Assembly: GCF_030518155.1 (NCBI RefSeq)
Contig: NZ_JAULRU010000577.1
Coordinates: forward strand, 124,001 to 188,000
DNA from: Gilvimarinus gilvus
GTDB lineage: Bacteria > Pseudomonadota > Gammaproteobacteria > Pseudomonadales > Cellvibrionaceae
Length of the DNA stretch: 64,000 nucleotides
Direction of reading: 5' to 3'
Positions within the stretch are counted from its first letter, which is position 1, and every line of letters begins with the position of its first letter. Under the pieces are notes generated by a model that was not told the origin of the DNA, searched no databases, and worked only from the letters and a program-made list of their open reading frames with translations. This document shows, in pieces, positions 1 through 9,205 of the stretch. Both the position numbers and the translations under genes were made by a program.

Positions 1-1277
1 GCTCGGACCAAAACGTTTACCCACCCATGAGCACTCAGCTGGAGCAATTGGGTATTGAGCTTATCAGCGGCTACGACCCCAGCCAGCTCGACCCGGCCCC
101 CGATTTGGTTGTTATCGGCAATGCGCTAAGCCGTGGCAACCCGGCGGTAGAAGCTGTGCTTGAGCGAGGACTGCCTTATACGTCTGGCCCCGAGTGGTTG
201 CGACAACATGTGCTGCCGGGCAAATGGGTGTTAGCGGTTTCTGGCACTCATGGTAAAACCACAACGGCCAGTATGCTGGCGTGGATTTTAGAGTACGCCC
301 AAATGAGCCCCGGCTTTTTAATCGGCGGCGTCACCCAAAACTTCCCCGTATCCGCCCGCCTGGGCGATACCCCCTTCTTTGTTATCGAAGCCGATGAATA
401 CGACAGTGCCTTCTTCGATAAACGATCCAAGTTTGTTCATTACCAGCCGCGCACGCTGATTATTAACAACATGGAATTCGACCACGCCGATATTTTCGAT
501 GCACTGGCGGACATCCAACGACAATTCCATCATCTGGTACGCACAGTACCCGCTAGCGGTCGTATTATTTATCCGGCCAATGTCGCCGCCATAGAGGACA
601 CCATTGCCAAAGGCTGCTGGAGTGAGACAGTCACCACCGGCGAACAAGGTGAATGGCAATGCACTAACCTGCAAGCCGACGGCAGCCAGTTTGCTGTATG
701 CCAAGGCGGACAGCAACATGCCGTTGTCGACTGGGGGCTCAGCGGCCAGCACAACGTCGACAACGCGCTTGCAGCGATACTGGCGGCGCGCCACGTAGGC
801 GTTACACCAGAAATTGCGGCGGCGGCGCTGTCGGAATTTAAAGGCGTAAAACGCCGCATGGAATGCATCGCCGATACACATTCTATAAAGGTGTACGACG
901 ACTTTGCTCACCACCCTACGGCCATTCAAACCACCCTGGCCGGGCTGCGCGCCAAAGTGGGCGATGGAAAAATCATCGCCGTAATTGAACCGCGATCAAA
1001 CACGATGCGTATGGGTGTCCACAAAGATAATTTGGCTGCCGCCTGTGTCGACGCCGATGATGTACTCTGGTACCAGCCACCCGATACCGACTGGGATCTG
1101 GCCGATGTCATTAAACACTCGCCCGTGCCCGCAAAGTTATATCGTGATTTGAATGCAATTATTCACGACGCGCTGGCATTGGCCGAGGCCAACTGCCACA
1201 TTGTTATTATGAGCAACGGCGGCTTTGGTGGCCTGCACGGCCGCCTGGTGGAACAACTGAATAAACACGCACTGTGA
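1..1277 (+). CDS. mpl: Mpl, UDP-N-acetylmuramate:L-Ala-gamma-D-Glu-meso-DAP ligase (5'-truncated by window edge)
   Basis: This Mur-ligase-family enzyme recycles murein by joining the tripeptide L-Ala-gamma-D-Glu-meso-DAP to UDP-MurNAc in the cytoplasm. The reading frame is open from the first bases: codons from position 3 read SDQNVYPP before the first ATG at 27, and this matches the family's N-terminal region. The ATG at 27 is therefore internal, and roughly 25-35 N-terminal residues lie outside the window. The P-loop [12 protein letters not shown] is encoded near 245-280. The Mur-ligase central domain ([16 protein letters not shown]) and the C-terminal domain ([18 protein letters not shown]) follow in order. 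It ends at TGA 1275-1277, overlapping or abutting ubiX, so the two are probably co-transcribed. I am confident of the family. Mpl is preferred over MurC because of the [17 protein letters not shown] segment. Confidence 0.95.
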   Translation, partial: SDQNVYPPMSTQLEQLGIELISGYDPSQLDPAPDLVVIGNALSRGNPAVEAVLERGLPYTSGPEWLRQHVLPGKWVLAVSGTHGKTTTASMLAWILEYAQMSPGFLIGGVTQNFPVSARLGDTPFFVIEADEYDSAFFDKRSKFVHYQPRTLIINNMEFDHADIFDALADIQRQFHHLVRTVPASGRIIYPANVAAIEDTIAKGCWSETVTTGEQGEWQCTNLQADGSQFAVCQGGQQHAVVDWGLSGQHNVDNALAAILAARHVGVTPEIAAAALSEFKGVKRRMECIADTHSIKVYDDFAHHPTAIQTTLAGLRAKVGDGKIIAVIEPRSNTMRMGVHKDNLAAACVDADDVLWYQPPDTDWDLADVIKHSPVPAKLYRDLNAIIHDALALAEANCHIVIMSNGGFGGLHGRLVEQLNKHAL

Positions 1278-1288
1278 CGGAGGCCAAA

Positions 1289-1900
1289 ATGAATGAGGAG
1301 CGCACCGTAACCCTCGCTATGACGGGCGCCTCAGGCGCTCAATACGGATTGCGACTACTGCAGTGCCTGCTCGCTGCCGAATGTCGCGTCTACCTATTGC
1401 TGTCGTCCGCCGCCGAAGTGGTGATTCGAACGGAAACCGAATTAGATTTACCCTCGAACTTGGAAGAACAACAGATCTTCCTTAGCCAGCGTTATGGCGC
1501 CGAAGATGACCAGCTTATGTTATTCGGCCGCGACGATTGGTTTTCGCCGGTGGCCTCTGGCTCGAGCTCCCCGGCCTCTATGGTTATTTGCCCGGCCAGT
1601 GGTGGCACTTTATCGTCCATCGCGACCGGCGCCAGTAACAACTTAATTGAGCGCGCCGCCGACGTGGCGTTAAAAGAAAGGCGACAATTAATTTTAGTCC
1701 CGCGCGAGACCCCCTACTCGGCCATTCACCTTGAGAACATGCTTAAACTTACCCAGCTGGGCGCGGTGGTATTACCGGCCAGCCCTGGCTTCTATATGCA
1801 GCCTGACAGCGTCGAAGCACTGATTGATTTTGTCGTGGCCCGTATTCTCGACCAACTGGGTATTGAGCAGGAACTGATGCCGCGCTGGGGAGAGGAATAG
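1289..1900 (+). CDS. ubiX: UbiX, flavin prenyltransferase
   Basis: UbiX makes the prenylated FMN cofactor used by the decarboxylase UbiD in ubiquinone synthesis. The protein opens with the family signature [15 protein letters not shown]-like segment ([16 protein letters not shown]) and has the later conserved blocks [32 protein letters not shown] and [15 protein letters not shown], over about 203 residues, normal for the family. A GTG at 1274 would overlap the mpl stop. I prefer ATG 1289 because GGAGG at 1279-1283 sits 5 nt upstream of it, whereas the GTG has no ribosome-binding site. The stop codon overlaps the next start by one base, so this is a translationally coupled operon with mpl and the HMG-CoA lyase gene. 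Confidence 0.95.
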   Translation: MNEERTVTLAMTGASGAQYGLRLLQCLLAAECRVYLLLSSAAEVVIRTETELDLPSNLEEQQIFLSQRYGAEDDQLMLFGRDDWFSPVASGSSSPASMVICPASGGTLSSIATGASNNLIERAADVALKERRQLILVPRETPYSAIHLENMLKLTQLGAVVLPASPGFYMQPDSVEALIDFVVARILDQLGIEQELMPRWGEE

Positions 1901-2802
1901 TGCTACCGGGTAAAGCCACCTTGGTGGAAGTAGGCCCGCGCGATGGCCTGCAGAATGAGACCGGGCTCATTGCCAGTGCCGACAAAATAGAACTCATTAA
2001 CGCCCTCGCCCGAGCGGGACTTACGCGCATAGAGGCCGGCGCCTTTGTTAACCCCAAGTGGGTGCCGCAAATGGCCGATAGCGAAGCGGTGTTGGCTGGT
2101 ATTGAACGCCGTGCAGGCGTCAGTTACAGCGCCCTCACTCCCAACTTAAAAGGCTTTGAGCGCGCGCTCGCAGCAAAGGCCGACGAGGTCGCGATTTTTG
2201 CTGCCGCGTCAGAGGCCTTCAGCCAAAAAAATCTCAATTGCAGTATCGATAAAAGCCTTGCGCGCTTCGCAGAGGTCACTCAGGCGGCAGCCCAGGCCAA
2301 GATCCCTGTGCGCGGCTATATTTCCTGCGTACTGGGCTGCCCTTACAGCGGGGCAGTCGACCCCGCACTTTGCGTGGACATCGCCGAGGCACTGTTCGAC
2401 ATGGGCTGTTTTGAGGTGTCACTGGGTGACACTATTGGCGTGGGCACCGCCGCTAGCACCCAGGCTCTGCTCACGCCGATGCTTCAAAAATTCAACCCCA
2501 AACAACTGGCCGTGCATATGCACGATACCTACGGCCAGGCGCTGGCCAATGTGTACCAGTCCCTGCAAATGGGCATTAGTGTTATCGACGCCTCGGTCGC
2601 AGGGCTGGGCGGCTGCCCGTACGCCAAAGGAGCCTCGGGCAACCTCGCCACCGAAGACGTGCTATACCTATTAAACGGGCTGGGTATTGAGCACGGCATT
2701 GACCTCAATCAAGTAGTAGTAGCGGGCGATGTTATGTGTCGCAAACTCGGCATTGCCAACCACAGTCGGGTAGCCCAAGCACTGCTAAGCCAAAATGCCT
2801 AA
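1900..2802 (+). CDS. mvaB: Hydroxymethylglutaryl-CoA lyase
   Basis: It cleaves HMG-CoA to acetoacetate and acetyl-CoA, the last step of leucine (and in some bacteria acyclic terpene) breakdown. At 300 residues it is full length. The DRE-TIM barrel signature VGPRDGLQNE is at the N terminus, metal-ligand histidines are in HMHDTYGQALANV, and the catalytic cysteine loop is in GLGGCPYAKGASGNLATEDV. Translation starts at GTG 1900, overlapping the ubiX TAG by one base, with GAGAGG just upstream. No other leucine-degradation gene (liuABCD) is visible nearby, so the enzyme appears detached from its pathway cluster. The family call is secure; the physiological pathway is inferred. Confidence 0.93.
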   Translation: MLPGKATLVEVGPRDGLQNETGLIASADKIELINALARAGLTRIEAGAFVNPKWVPQMADSEAVLAGIERRAGVSYSALTPNLKGFERALAAKADEVAIFAAASEAFSQKNLNCSIDKSLARFAEVTQAAAQAKIPVRGYISCVLGCPYSGAVDPALCVDIAEALFDMGCFEVSLGDTIGVGTAASTQALLTPMLQKFNPKQLAVHMHDTYGQALANVYQSLQMGISVIDASVAGLGGCPYAKGASGNLATEDVLYLLNGLGIEHGIDLNQVVVAGDVMCRKLGIANHSRVAQALLSQNA

Positions 2803-2815
2803 AAGATTCGAGAAT

Positions 2816-3124
2816 ATGACCGAAGACAACGAACTGTTACAAGCCAAAGTAAATTTAGAAACTGCGCAAATACCCTGGCGCGAACTGCAGCGTTTTTTCG
2901 CCTCGGGCAACGCCATTTTTGTCGCGCCGGAACTCGACCTTACACAAGTAGCGACCGAAATGGCCCGCGACAACGCAGCGCAAATTCAGCATTGGATGCA
3001 AGCCAACCAAGTTGGCCCCGTCAGCGACGAAAGCGCGCAAGCGTGGTTTGATGATGACATCACCCTGTGGGCTGTTGTGGTTAAGCCTTGGGTTTTGGTG
3101 CAGGAGAAAGGGTCTGAGGTCTGA
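2816..3124 (+). CDS. DUF2288 family protein
   Basis: Small soluble protein of about 102 residues. The blocks TAQIPWRELQRFFASG, DLTQVATEMARDN and the C-terminal LWAVVVKPWVLVQEK match the DUF2288 family, which has no known function. An alternative ATG at 2795 lies inside the end of the HMG-CoA lyase gene; ATG 2816 gives the usual N terminus (MTEDNELLQ) and is preferred, although neither has a strong ribosome-binding site. It is the last gene of the mpl operon. Its TGA stop (3122-3124) lies inside a heptamer tandem repeat, so the last three residues (Ser-Glu-Val) are encoded by the repeat. That suggests the repeat spread into, or shaped, the 3' end of the gene. Confidence 0.85.
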   Translation: MTEDNELLQAKVNLETAQIPWRELQRFFASGNAIFVAPELDLTQVATEMARDNAAQIQHWMQANQVGPVSDESAQAWFDDDITLWAVVVKPWVLVQEKGSEV

Positions 3125-3139
3125 CGTCTGAGGTCTGAC
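3112..3139 (+). repeat. Heptamer tandem repeat at the 3' end of the DUF2288 gene
   Basis: Four 7-bp units alternate GTCTGAG and GTCTGAC. The array covers the last codons and stop of the DUF2288 gene; one more GTCTGAG occurs at 3171-3177. A matching array in inverted orientation lies at 3218-3245. Confidence 0.9.
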
Positions 3140-3181
3140 TGGATAGAATGCCTGAATTCGGACGGCTAATGTCTGAGGTGA

Positions 3182-3208
3182 ATCGAAAGCGGCTAGTGCC
3201 GTTTCGAT
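3182..3208. terminator. Hairpin between convergent genes, candidate bidirectional terminator
   Basis: ATCGAAA, a one-base bulge and CGGC pair with GCCG and TTTCGAT around a TAGT loop, giving an 11-bp stem. It sits midway between the DUF2288 and TauE stop codons. There is no long T-run on either strand, so intrinsic termination is plausible but not assured. Confidence 0.55.
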
Positions 3209-3217
3209 GTTGTTTGC

Positions 3218-3245
3218 GTCAGACATCGGACCTCAGACATCCGAC
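3218..3245 (-). repeat. Heptamer tandem repeat at the 3' end of the TauE-type gene
   Basis: Four 7-bp units (GTCAGAC, ATCGGAC, CTCAGAC, ATCCGAC on the plus strand). Read on the minus strand they become GTCGGAT, GTCTGAG, GTCCGAT, GTCTGAC, the same family as the array at 3112-3139. The array ends five bases before the stop codon of the minus-strand gene. Confidence 0.9.
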
Positions 3246-3250
3246 GGCCG

Positions 3251-3985
3251 TTAGTATGTCAACACCCCCCTAATCACAGCCGCAACGCCCGCCAGCGCCG
3301 CTATGGACAAAATAACGGGTCTGAGGGCATTGAAGGGTAAGCGCGTCACTAAGTGGCCCGACAACCAAAAGCCGATAAATACCCCGGGGGCGGTGGCCAG
3401 CACCAGCTTCATTTCCAGCATGCCGATATAGCCGGCGGGGGCCAGCGCCACGACGCTGGCAAGGCTGGCGAATAGAAAAAACGCGGCCAGATTAGCGCGC
3501 ACCAATTCACCGGTCTCATTTTGGTAAATCAGCGCAATAGGTGGGCCACCTACCGCGGTAATCGTACCCATATAGCCGGACACCCCACCAGCCATAACAC
3601 TATTGCGCGGCGACAGTGACGGCCTTAACCCCATCACACTCAAACCTACCGCCATTAGAATTAATACTCCAAAAGCCAGCTCGAACCCCTGTGCGGTTAA
3701 AAACGTCAGGGTAATAGCGGCCAAACCGGTACCAATCACGTTGCCGCCTATGGCGTAGCGCACGGGCCGAAACGTTAAACTTTGGTGATTGCGAATCAGC
3801 ATAAGAATGTTAAGAACCACGGCATTAATAATCATGACGCCGGGTAAAAAAGCGGGGCTGATTAAGAACATCAACGGTGCTGACAAGGTACCGATGCCAT
3901 AGCCCGCAACACCCTGAAGGCAGGCGCCGGCCACCAAGACAATATTGGCGAGGATAAGTTGTAAGAGCGAAATATCGGACAACAA
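3251..3985 (-). CDS. TauE/SafE family permease (sulfite/organosulfonate exporter-like)
   Basis: Polytopic inner-membrane protein of about 244 residues with seven or eight hydrophobic segments. The TauE/SafE pattern is visible in the two half-repeats: GVAGYGIGTLSAPLMFLISP near the N terminus, and SGYMGTITAVGGPPIALIYQ near the middle. Family members export sulfite, sulfoacetate or related anions; the substrate here cannot be told from sequence. No ATG is available at the 5' end: the frame opens with TTG TTG (3985 or 3982), about 9 nt after a weak GAGAAC, so the start is uncertain. The gene is monocistronic and converges on the mpl operon, with mirror-image heptamer repeats between them. Confidence 0.85.
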   Translation of the reverse strand: MLSDISLLQLILANIVLVAGACLQGVAGYGIGTLSAPLMFLISPAFLPGVMIINAVVLNILMLIRNHQSLTFRPVRYAIGGNVIGTGLAAITLTFLTAQGFELAFGVLILMAVGLSVMGLRPSLSPRNSVMAGGVSGYMGTITAVGGPPIALIYQNETGELVRANLAAFFLFASLASVVALAPAGYIGMLEMKLVLATAPGVFIGFWLSGHLVTRLPFNALRPVILSIAALAGVAAVIRGVLTY

Positions 3986-4219
3986 ATTCAGTTCTCAAAA
4001 ATCAACGTGGGCATTATTACCTAACCAATATATCATACAATTGAAGGGCTAAACAGATTATAAACCAAGCAGGCCTGGTAGATTAATGGTAATAAAAAGC
4101 CCCGTCACCTCACAGATCCGGCAACTCAATCACTAGCAGGCTGTGACCTACCATTTAGTTCAACGGCCCGATGGCGACTTTCGTTCAATATGAGCCACCA
4201 TCAGGCGAAAGACTTTATT

Positions 4220-5947
4220 TTAAAGCGTCGTGCAATAGGGCCCAATCAAGGTGCCGACAAAACCACCCGCGACATTGGTACTGAGATTAGTGGCATCAAC
4301 CGCCTCGGCGAGCGTATACGACTGGCCCTGAACATCATAGGAGGCAGACATTTGTCCACCATCGAATGCCAGCGTTAAGGTGACATTCTCAGTGTCAGGC
4401 AAGGTCGTTGCTTTAACTAACTCATCCTCCAATGAGCCCGCGCGCCGGTATAGCGCCACCTGTTGTTCACCTTCGAATTCGCGAATACCCAGAAACATCA
4501 AATATTGATCGTTTTGGATCGCGGCCAAACCGGCCATTTGACCTTCATCGCCCGAACCCAATGACACGGTGGTTGATACGGTTGCAATATGATGCTGCTG
4601 ACGCTTACCGACAAAAGAAGGCACTGTATTTAGGTCGCCAAGGCCACCCTCACATGCCAGGTTTAAGGCCCCATTCTCGACTTGGTAAAATGGGCTATCC
4701 GATGCGCGAATCCCCATCCAACCCAAGGAGAGCTTATCGCCATCGAAATCATCCGAGTAACTAAAGTCTCCCGAATTCAGTGAGGCTGCCTCGGGCTGAA
4801 CAGGCAGGTCAGGTTTTTTAAGGGCAAAGGGAATGCGCTCACCCTCAGGCAAAATATAGGGCCAGTCGTTTTCCCACCGTACCGGCAGCAAAAAAGTTTC
4901 TCGACCAATATTAAACATGTCGTGGTCATATGGGCGAATGGCAAGAAACGTTGCCCACCAGTCGCCGTTGGGGATTTGTACAAACTTGGCGTGCCCGGCG
5001 GCAATAATTGGATCCTCTCGCTCAAATTCCAAATCGCGCTGGGTCAATATCGGGTTATGGTCAGCGGGTTTGTAAGGGCCCCAGACGTTGTCCGCCCGAA
5101 AAATGGTCTGGGAATGCTGCACACTCGTGCCACCCTCAGCGGCGGTAATATAGTAGTAACCATTTCGCTGAATAATATGTGGCCCCTCGATCCATACCGG
5201 CTCTTCTGAGATATCCACACCGCCATTAATCAGCTGTTTACGCTCTCCCGTCATAGCAAGATTGCGCCAGTCAAACTCCTGAATCCAAATGGCGCGGTGA
5301 CCGTCGTAGCGCGGCTCTTCATTGGGCGCACCGTTATTAAGAATGTAGGCTTTGCCACTAGTATCCCAATGAATAGAAGGGTCAATTCCCTCAAAACCCA
5401 ACCAGTGCGGGTCCGACCAAGGCCCAGTGGGACTCTCGGCCGTCATTACAAAGTTACCGTCGCAATCAACACACGTCGAGGTTAGATAATAGAGCCCCTC
5501 GTGGTAAGAAATATCAGGCGCGAATATACCTCGTGAAACGTTTAAGCCAAAAAAGTCGAACTGATCGGGCCGGTCAATCGCATTGGCGATATGCGTCCAG
5601 TTAACCAGATCTTTGGAGTGGTAAATCGGCAAACCGGGGAAATGGGTAAACGAGGAGGTGACCACATAATAATCGTCGCCCACCCGTGTCACTGTAGGGT
5701 CCGGTGCGTAACCAGAAATCACCGGATTGCGAAACTCGCCCTCGCCCACCACCACCTGTTCCTGCGACTTGCCTTTGTAGCTAAAGCTTGTGTACTGAGC
5801 AGCGCCCGCAGCAGCCGGTGTCGACGCTGAAGATGAAACCTCTTGCGCTGATACCTCTGGTTCGCTCTGGTTACTGTCTGGGGTCGAATCACAACCCGCC
5901 AACAATACGGCAAGCCCAACTAGAAGTAAGGTAAATAATTTATTCAT
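4220..5947 (-). CDS. GH43 glycoside hydrolase lipoprotein (beta-xylosidase/alpha-L-arabinofuranosidase type)
   Basis: Predicted outer-membrane or periplasmic lipoprotein of 575 residues that probably trims xylo- or arabino-oligosaccharides. The signal peptide ends in LLAG-C19. The five-bladed catalytic domain covers about 70-375, with the three expected GH43 acids visible: Asp83 in YAPDPT (base), Asp189 in GIDPSIHWD (pKa modulator) and Glu254 in WIEGPHI (acid). A C-terminal beta-sandwich of the GH43_C2 type spans about 390-575. The frame is open upstream, but ATG 5947 gives the lipoprotein signal and has GAGGG about 9 nt upstream. It is divergent from a second GH43 gene at 6201, so they may share a regulatory region. 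Exact subfamily and substrate are not assigned. Confidence 0.9.
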   Translation of the reverse strand: MNKLFTLLLVGLAVLLAGCDSTPDSNQSEPEVSAQEVSSSASTPAAAGAAQYTSFSYKGKSQEQVVVGEGEFRNPVISGYAPDPTVTRVGDDYYVVTSSFTHFPGLPIYHSKDLVNWTHIANAIDRPDQFDFFGLNVSRGIFAPDISYHEGLYYLTSTCVDCDGNFVMTAESPTGPWSDPHWLGFEGIDPSIHWDTSGKAYILNNGAPNEEPRYDGHRAIWIQEFDWRNLAMTGERKQLINGGVDISEEPVWIEGPHIIQRNGYYYITAAEGGTSVQHSQTIFRADNVWGPYKPADHNPILTQRDLEFEREDPIIAAGHAKFVQIPNGDWWATFLAIRPYDHDMFNIGRETFLLPVRWENDWPYILPEGERIPFALKKPDLPVQPEAASLNSGDFSYSDDFDGDKLSLGWMGIRASDSPFYQVENGALNLACEGGLGDLNTVPSFVGKRQQHHIATVSTTVSLGSGDEGQMAGLAAIQNDQYLMFLGIREFEGEQQVALYRRAGSLEDELVKATTLPDTENVTLTLAFDGGQMSASYDVQGQSYTLAEAVDATNLSTNVAGGFVGTLIGPYCTTL

Positions 5948-6200
5948 TATATGAACCCTCAAAGTTCTACAAGGATACGCAACACGTAAATAACCGCCAT
6001 TGTTCGCGGTGTAAGTTAAAGACTGTTGCTCTCTTTTAAATTGCAATATATTATTACAATTTCATATTGTCAAATTCACTATAACCTTTCGTGCAGCTGC
6101 AATCAATTAGAGTAATAGCGCGCCGCAGCGCCTTTTTACAAGGCCGGGGTTCTGGCTCACTGATGGTTTTATCGGTAATGACTTCATGGGGATACACGGG
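5948..6200. promoter_or_regulatory. Divergent promoter region between the two GH43 genes
   Basis: A 250-bp intergenic stretch with a very AT-rich core around 6035-6080 (TTGCAATATATTATTACAAT and flanks), where promoters for both genes are expected. I could not pick convincing -35/-10 boxes or a clear LacI-type operator here. Confidence 0.4.
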
Positions 6201-7805
6201 ATGAACACCATCAAATGCGTCGGGTTGGCCGTGGCCGCATTAACAAGCGCCTGCAGCCATCACGCCGAGGTAGCAACCCCACCGAAGACGGCGGTGTTCG
6301 CCAAGAACCCGATTATCTGGGCCGATGTGCCGGACCCAGCTGTTATTCGTGTCGATGACACTTATTACATGAGCAGTACCACGATGCACATGAATCCTGG
6401 GCTGCCTATTATGCAATCTCCCAATCTGGTGGATTGGGAGTTATCGGGTTACGTTTATGACACCCTGTCGGACGGCGATCAATCAACCCTAAGCAATGGT
6501 AAACAATCCTACGGGCAAGGCTCCTGGGCCAGTAGCCTGCGCTATCACCAAGGGCGCTATTACGTAACCACCTTTGCCAATCACACCGGCGAAACCTATA
6601 TCTTTTCCACCGACAATATTGCCAAGGGCCCTTGGGCACGAGCAGAAATTGATGAGCTTTTTCATGACGCCTCCCTGTTTTTTGATAGCGGTCGGGCCTT
6701 TTTACTCTATGGTAACGACGACATTCATTTGGTGGAGCTTACCGCCGACGCCACAGCGCTTAAGCCAAACGGGCTGCGAATCACGATAATTGAAAAGGCA
6801 TCTGCAATCGCGGGAGAGAATTTTTGGGTACCTGCCGAAGGCGCGCAGGTTATCAAAAAGGAGGGCTATTACTACATCAATCTCATCAGCTGGCCAGCCA
6901 ATGGGATGCGCACCCAGTTGGTGTATCGCGCCGAGCAGTTAACGGGCCCCTACCAGGGGCGCATTGCACTACAGGACCGGGGCATTGCCCAGGGCGGCCT
7001 AATCGATACGACCGATGATCAATGGTTTGCGTTTTTGTTTCGCGACTCCGGTGCTGTGGGCCGCATCCCCCATTTAGTGCCCGTTAGCTGGCGCCATGGC
7101 TGGCCAGTTTATGGTATCGACGGAAAGGTGCCCGATACTCTGGACATTGTATCCCAGCGGCCCGCGCTGGGTAATATCGTCGAATCGGACGAGTTTGTCT
7201 ACGGGCAGCGCATGGCCACAAACCATAAGCCAACCCTCTTAAAACCGGCCTGGCAGTGGAACCATAACCCCGACCCACAAGGTTGGGCCGTCACTGAGAG
7301 GCCCGGCTACCTAACACTCACCAACCAGCGTATCGATCAGGGGCTACTGGACACACGCAACACCCTTACCCAACGGATGTTTGGCCCTACATCCAGAGCG
7401 ACCGTTGCCCTGGACACCTCTCAGCTGCGCACGGGCGATACCGCTGGGCTTGCGGCACTGCAAGCACATTATGGTTTTGTCGGTGTTGAGCAAACAGCAA
7501 CAGGGCCCGAATTAATAATGGTATCTGGCCAGTCCAACGATACCCCTGAACAAAAACAGGTGAATGATCGGGTGGCTCTGGCGCAATCGATCGTATATTT
7601 GCAGATCCGGGCCGATTTTCGCGACCTGAATGACACAGCCACATTCTGGTACAGCCTCGACGGCGCCGACTGGAGTCCTATCGGCACACCTCTAAAAATG
7701 AAGTACACCCTACCCCATTTTATGGGCTACCGATTTGCGCTGTTCAACTACGCCACGCAAACACCCGGCGGGCGCGCCGATTTTGACTTTTACCGAATCG
7801 AATAA
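6201..7805 (+). CDS. GH43 glycoside hydrolase lipoprotein (second)
   Basis: A 534-residue lipoprotein glycosidase, divergent from the first GH43 gene and only distantly similar to it. The signal peptide is MNTIKCVGLAVAALTSA-C18. The catalytic propeller runs from about 35 to 330. Visible GH43 acids are Asp45 in VPDPAV, an Asp in FHDASLFFDSG and a Glu in VPAEGAQV. A C-terminal concanavalin-like GH43_C2 domain covers about 350-534 and ends RADFDFYRIE. ATG 6201 is chosen over ATG 6186 because GGGGA lies 8 nt upstream and the lipoprotein signal then starts normally. Together with the neighbouring esterases, the gene suggests breakdown of decorated arabinoxylan. Substrate (xylose versus arabinose) is not resolved. 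Confidence 0.88.
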   Translation: MNTIKCVGLAVAALTSACSHHAEVATPPKTAVFAKNPIIWADVPDPAVIRVDDTYYMSSTTMHMNPGLPIMQSPNLVDWELSGYVYDTLSDGDQSTLSNGKQSYGQGSWASSLRYHQGRYYVTTFANHTGETYIFSTDNIAKGPWARAEIDELFHDASLFFDSGRAFLLYGNDDIHLVELTADATALKPNGLRITIIEKASAIAGENFWVPAEGAQVIKKEGYYYINLISWPANGMRTQLVYRAEQLTGPYQGRIALQDRGIAQGGLIDTTDDQWFAFLFRDSGAVGRIPHLVPVSWRHGWPVYGIDGKVPDTLDIVSQRPALGNIVESDEFVYGQRMATNHKPTLLKPAWQWNHNPDPQGWAVTERPGYLTLTNQRIDQGLLDTRNTLTQRMFGPTSRATVALDTSQLRTGDTAGLAALQAHYGFVGVEQTATGPELIMVSGQSNDTPEQKQVNDRVALAQSIVYLQIRADFRDLNDTATFWYSLDGADWSPIGTPLKMKYTLPHFMGYRFALFNYATQTPGGRADFDFYRIE

Positions 7806-7861
7806 AAGTTTGAGAACAACCTTAATAATATCAATCAACCATAAGGAAAAGGTGGACCAAA

Positions 7862-8797
7862 ATGAGCCATAAACATTCACACGTTATTGTTAAATTAATT
7901 GCTGTAGTCACACTTATATTCAACGCGGCCGCGCTTGCACAAGACGGTAAAATGACCCCCATTGAGGCGCCACCGGAACCTAACGCGATACCGTTGAACA
8001 CCGGCCCTGTAGAGGGACAGACCGAACCGGAAACCTGGTTTCGCCAGTGGGGCGATCCGATGGCGCGCAACATTTCTAAAGCCACACTCACCCCCTTTTT
8101 AGCCGATCCGGCCAAGGCAAACGGCGCTTCAGTCATAGTTACCCCAGGGGGCGGTTTCATGTGGCTCTCCATGGGCAACGAGGGCTGGGAAGTCGCCGAA
8201 GCGTTGGCGGCGCAGGGTATCAATGCATTTGTGCTTAAATACCGTCTGCAGCCCACAGCGCCTACATTAGAAGAGTTCGAGAAGCAGATGAACCGCCGCT
8301 TTGAAGAGGCTGGCGATTCCACCGACGAACCTCAACAAACGCCCGAAAGACCTCGTTGGGATCTTTCGAATCAGCTTGAAGATGCTGAGGCGGCCTATGC
8401 GATGATTTTAGAGCGCGCCGATGAATGGGGGGTCGATACCTCTCGCATCGGCATGATCGGTTTTTCCGCTGGCGCCGGCCTCACCATGACCACCACCCTC
8501 CAGTCAGATAAAGTAGACTTGGCGTTTATCGGTCCCATCTATGGCGGCATGGGGGCCGTAGACGTTCCCAAAGATGCCCCACCTATGTTTTCGGCCATTG
8601 CCACCGACGATTTCCTTTTTAGCGGCGACTTTGGCGTTATTCAGTCTTGGCACCAGGCTGGTATTCCCGTTGAACTGCACCTATACCAAAACGGCGGACA
8701 TGGATTTGGTTTGGGCAACCCGAACCGCACCAGTAACCAATGGTTTGGTTCGTTTATACATTGGCTTGATGTCAATGGTTTTCTGAAAGCCGAGTAA
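7862..8797 (+). CDS. Secreted alpha/beta hydrolase, feruloyl/acetyl-xylan esterase-like
   Basis: A 311-residue exported esterase. A signal peptide ends around AAALA-26. The oxyanion loop is TPGGGFMW (96-99), the nucleophile elbow is GFSAG with Ser202, the acid is Asp249 or Asp250 in ATDDF, and the His is His280 in NGGHGFG. The order and the helical cap insert (about 133-175) fit the BD-FAE type of bifunctional acetyl/feruloyl esterases that remove side groups from xylan. ATG 7862 follows AAGGAAAAGG at a good distance. It lies 56 bp after the GH43 gene and is probably co-transcribed with it. A role in deacetylating or deferuloylating xylo-oligosaccharides is an inference from fold and context. 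Confidence 0.8.
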   Translation: MSHKHSHVIVKLIAVVTLIFNAAALAQDGKMTPIEAPPEPNAIPLNTGPVEGQTEPETWFRQWGDPMARNISKATLTPFLADPAKANGASVIVTPGGGFMWLSMGNEGWEVAEALAAQGINAFVLKYRLQPTAPTLEEFEKQMNRRFEEAGDSTDEPQQTPERPRWDLSNQLEDAEAAYAMILERADEWGVDTSRIGMIGFSAGAGLTMTTTLQSDKVDLAFIGPIYGGMGAVDVPKDAPPMFSAIATDDFLFSGDFGVIQSWHQAGIPVELHLYQNGGHGFGLGNPNRTSNQWFGSFIHWLDVNGFLKAE

Positions 8798-9205
8798 GTC
8801 TAAAAGCAACCTTGCCTGTAAGCCCCCAACCGAAAGAGCGGGGGCTCCATATTCGTTTGCGTCAATCTGTGAATGCCCGCTAATGCTGCGCGAACGGTGA
8901 CGTCGAGCACCCACAGCGAGCACCCACAGCGATCGGGAAAATGAGGCGAACTGCAAACGTGCAAGCCGCACGGTGAGATGAGCCAACACAGAGATCGGAA
9001 AACTCTGTAAGCCCCGATGGTCGCGGCCAAAACACTGCCTACGTCGCGTTGCTTTTCTTGCCAAGGACTATACCTGCGAAAAACGCCTTACGCACTCAGC
9101 GTTTTGGATTCGCGCAGAGTCGACTGACTACCTAATCAGGTTCCTTAAAAAAGTTCGGAAAACGACCTGAGATTATTAAAATAACTGAAACAAGGACTTA
9201 TCCCA
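8798..9205. other. Gene-free interval with terminator hairpin and short repeats
   Basis: This 408-bp stretch has no credible gene. It starts with the hairpin at 8821-8846. A 13-bp direct repeat, GAGCACCCACAGC, occurs twice at about 8908-8933. A short dyad AAAACGC / GCGTTTT lies near 9085-9107. The promoter and ribosome-binding site (AAGGA) of the next gene occupy the last part, which is AT-rich. The middle portion may be a decayed repeat element, but I could not define ends. Confidence 0.5.
8821..8846 (+). terminator. Terminator-like hairpin after the esterase gene
   Basis: AGCCCCC (8821-8827) pairs with GGGGGCT (8840-8846), a perfect 7-bp GC-rich stem with a 12-nt loop, 24 bp after the stop codon. 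There is no downstream T-run. Confidence 0.5.

Noticed and set aside
318-929. A 203-codon open frame antisense to mpl
   Set aside because: No family features, and it is fully covered by a conserved gene on the other strand.
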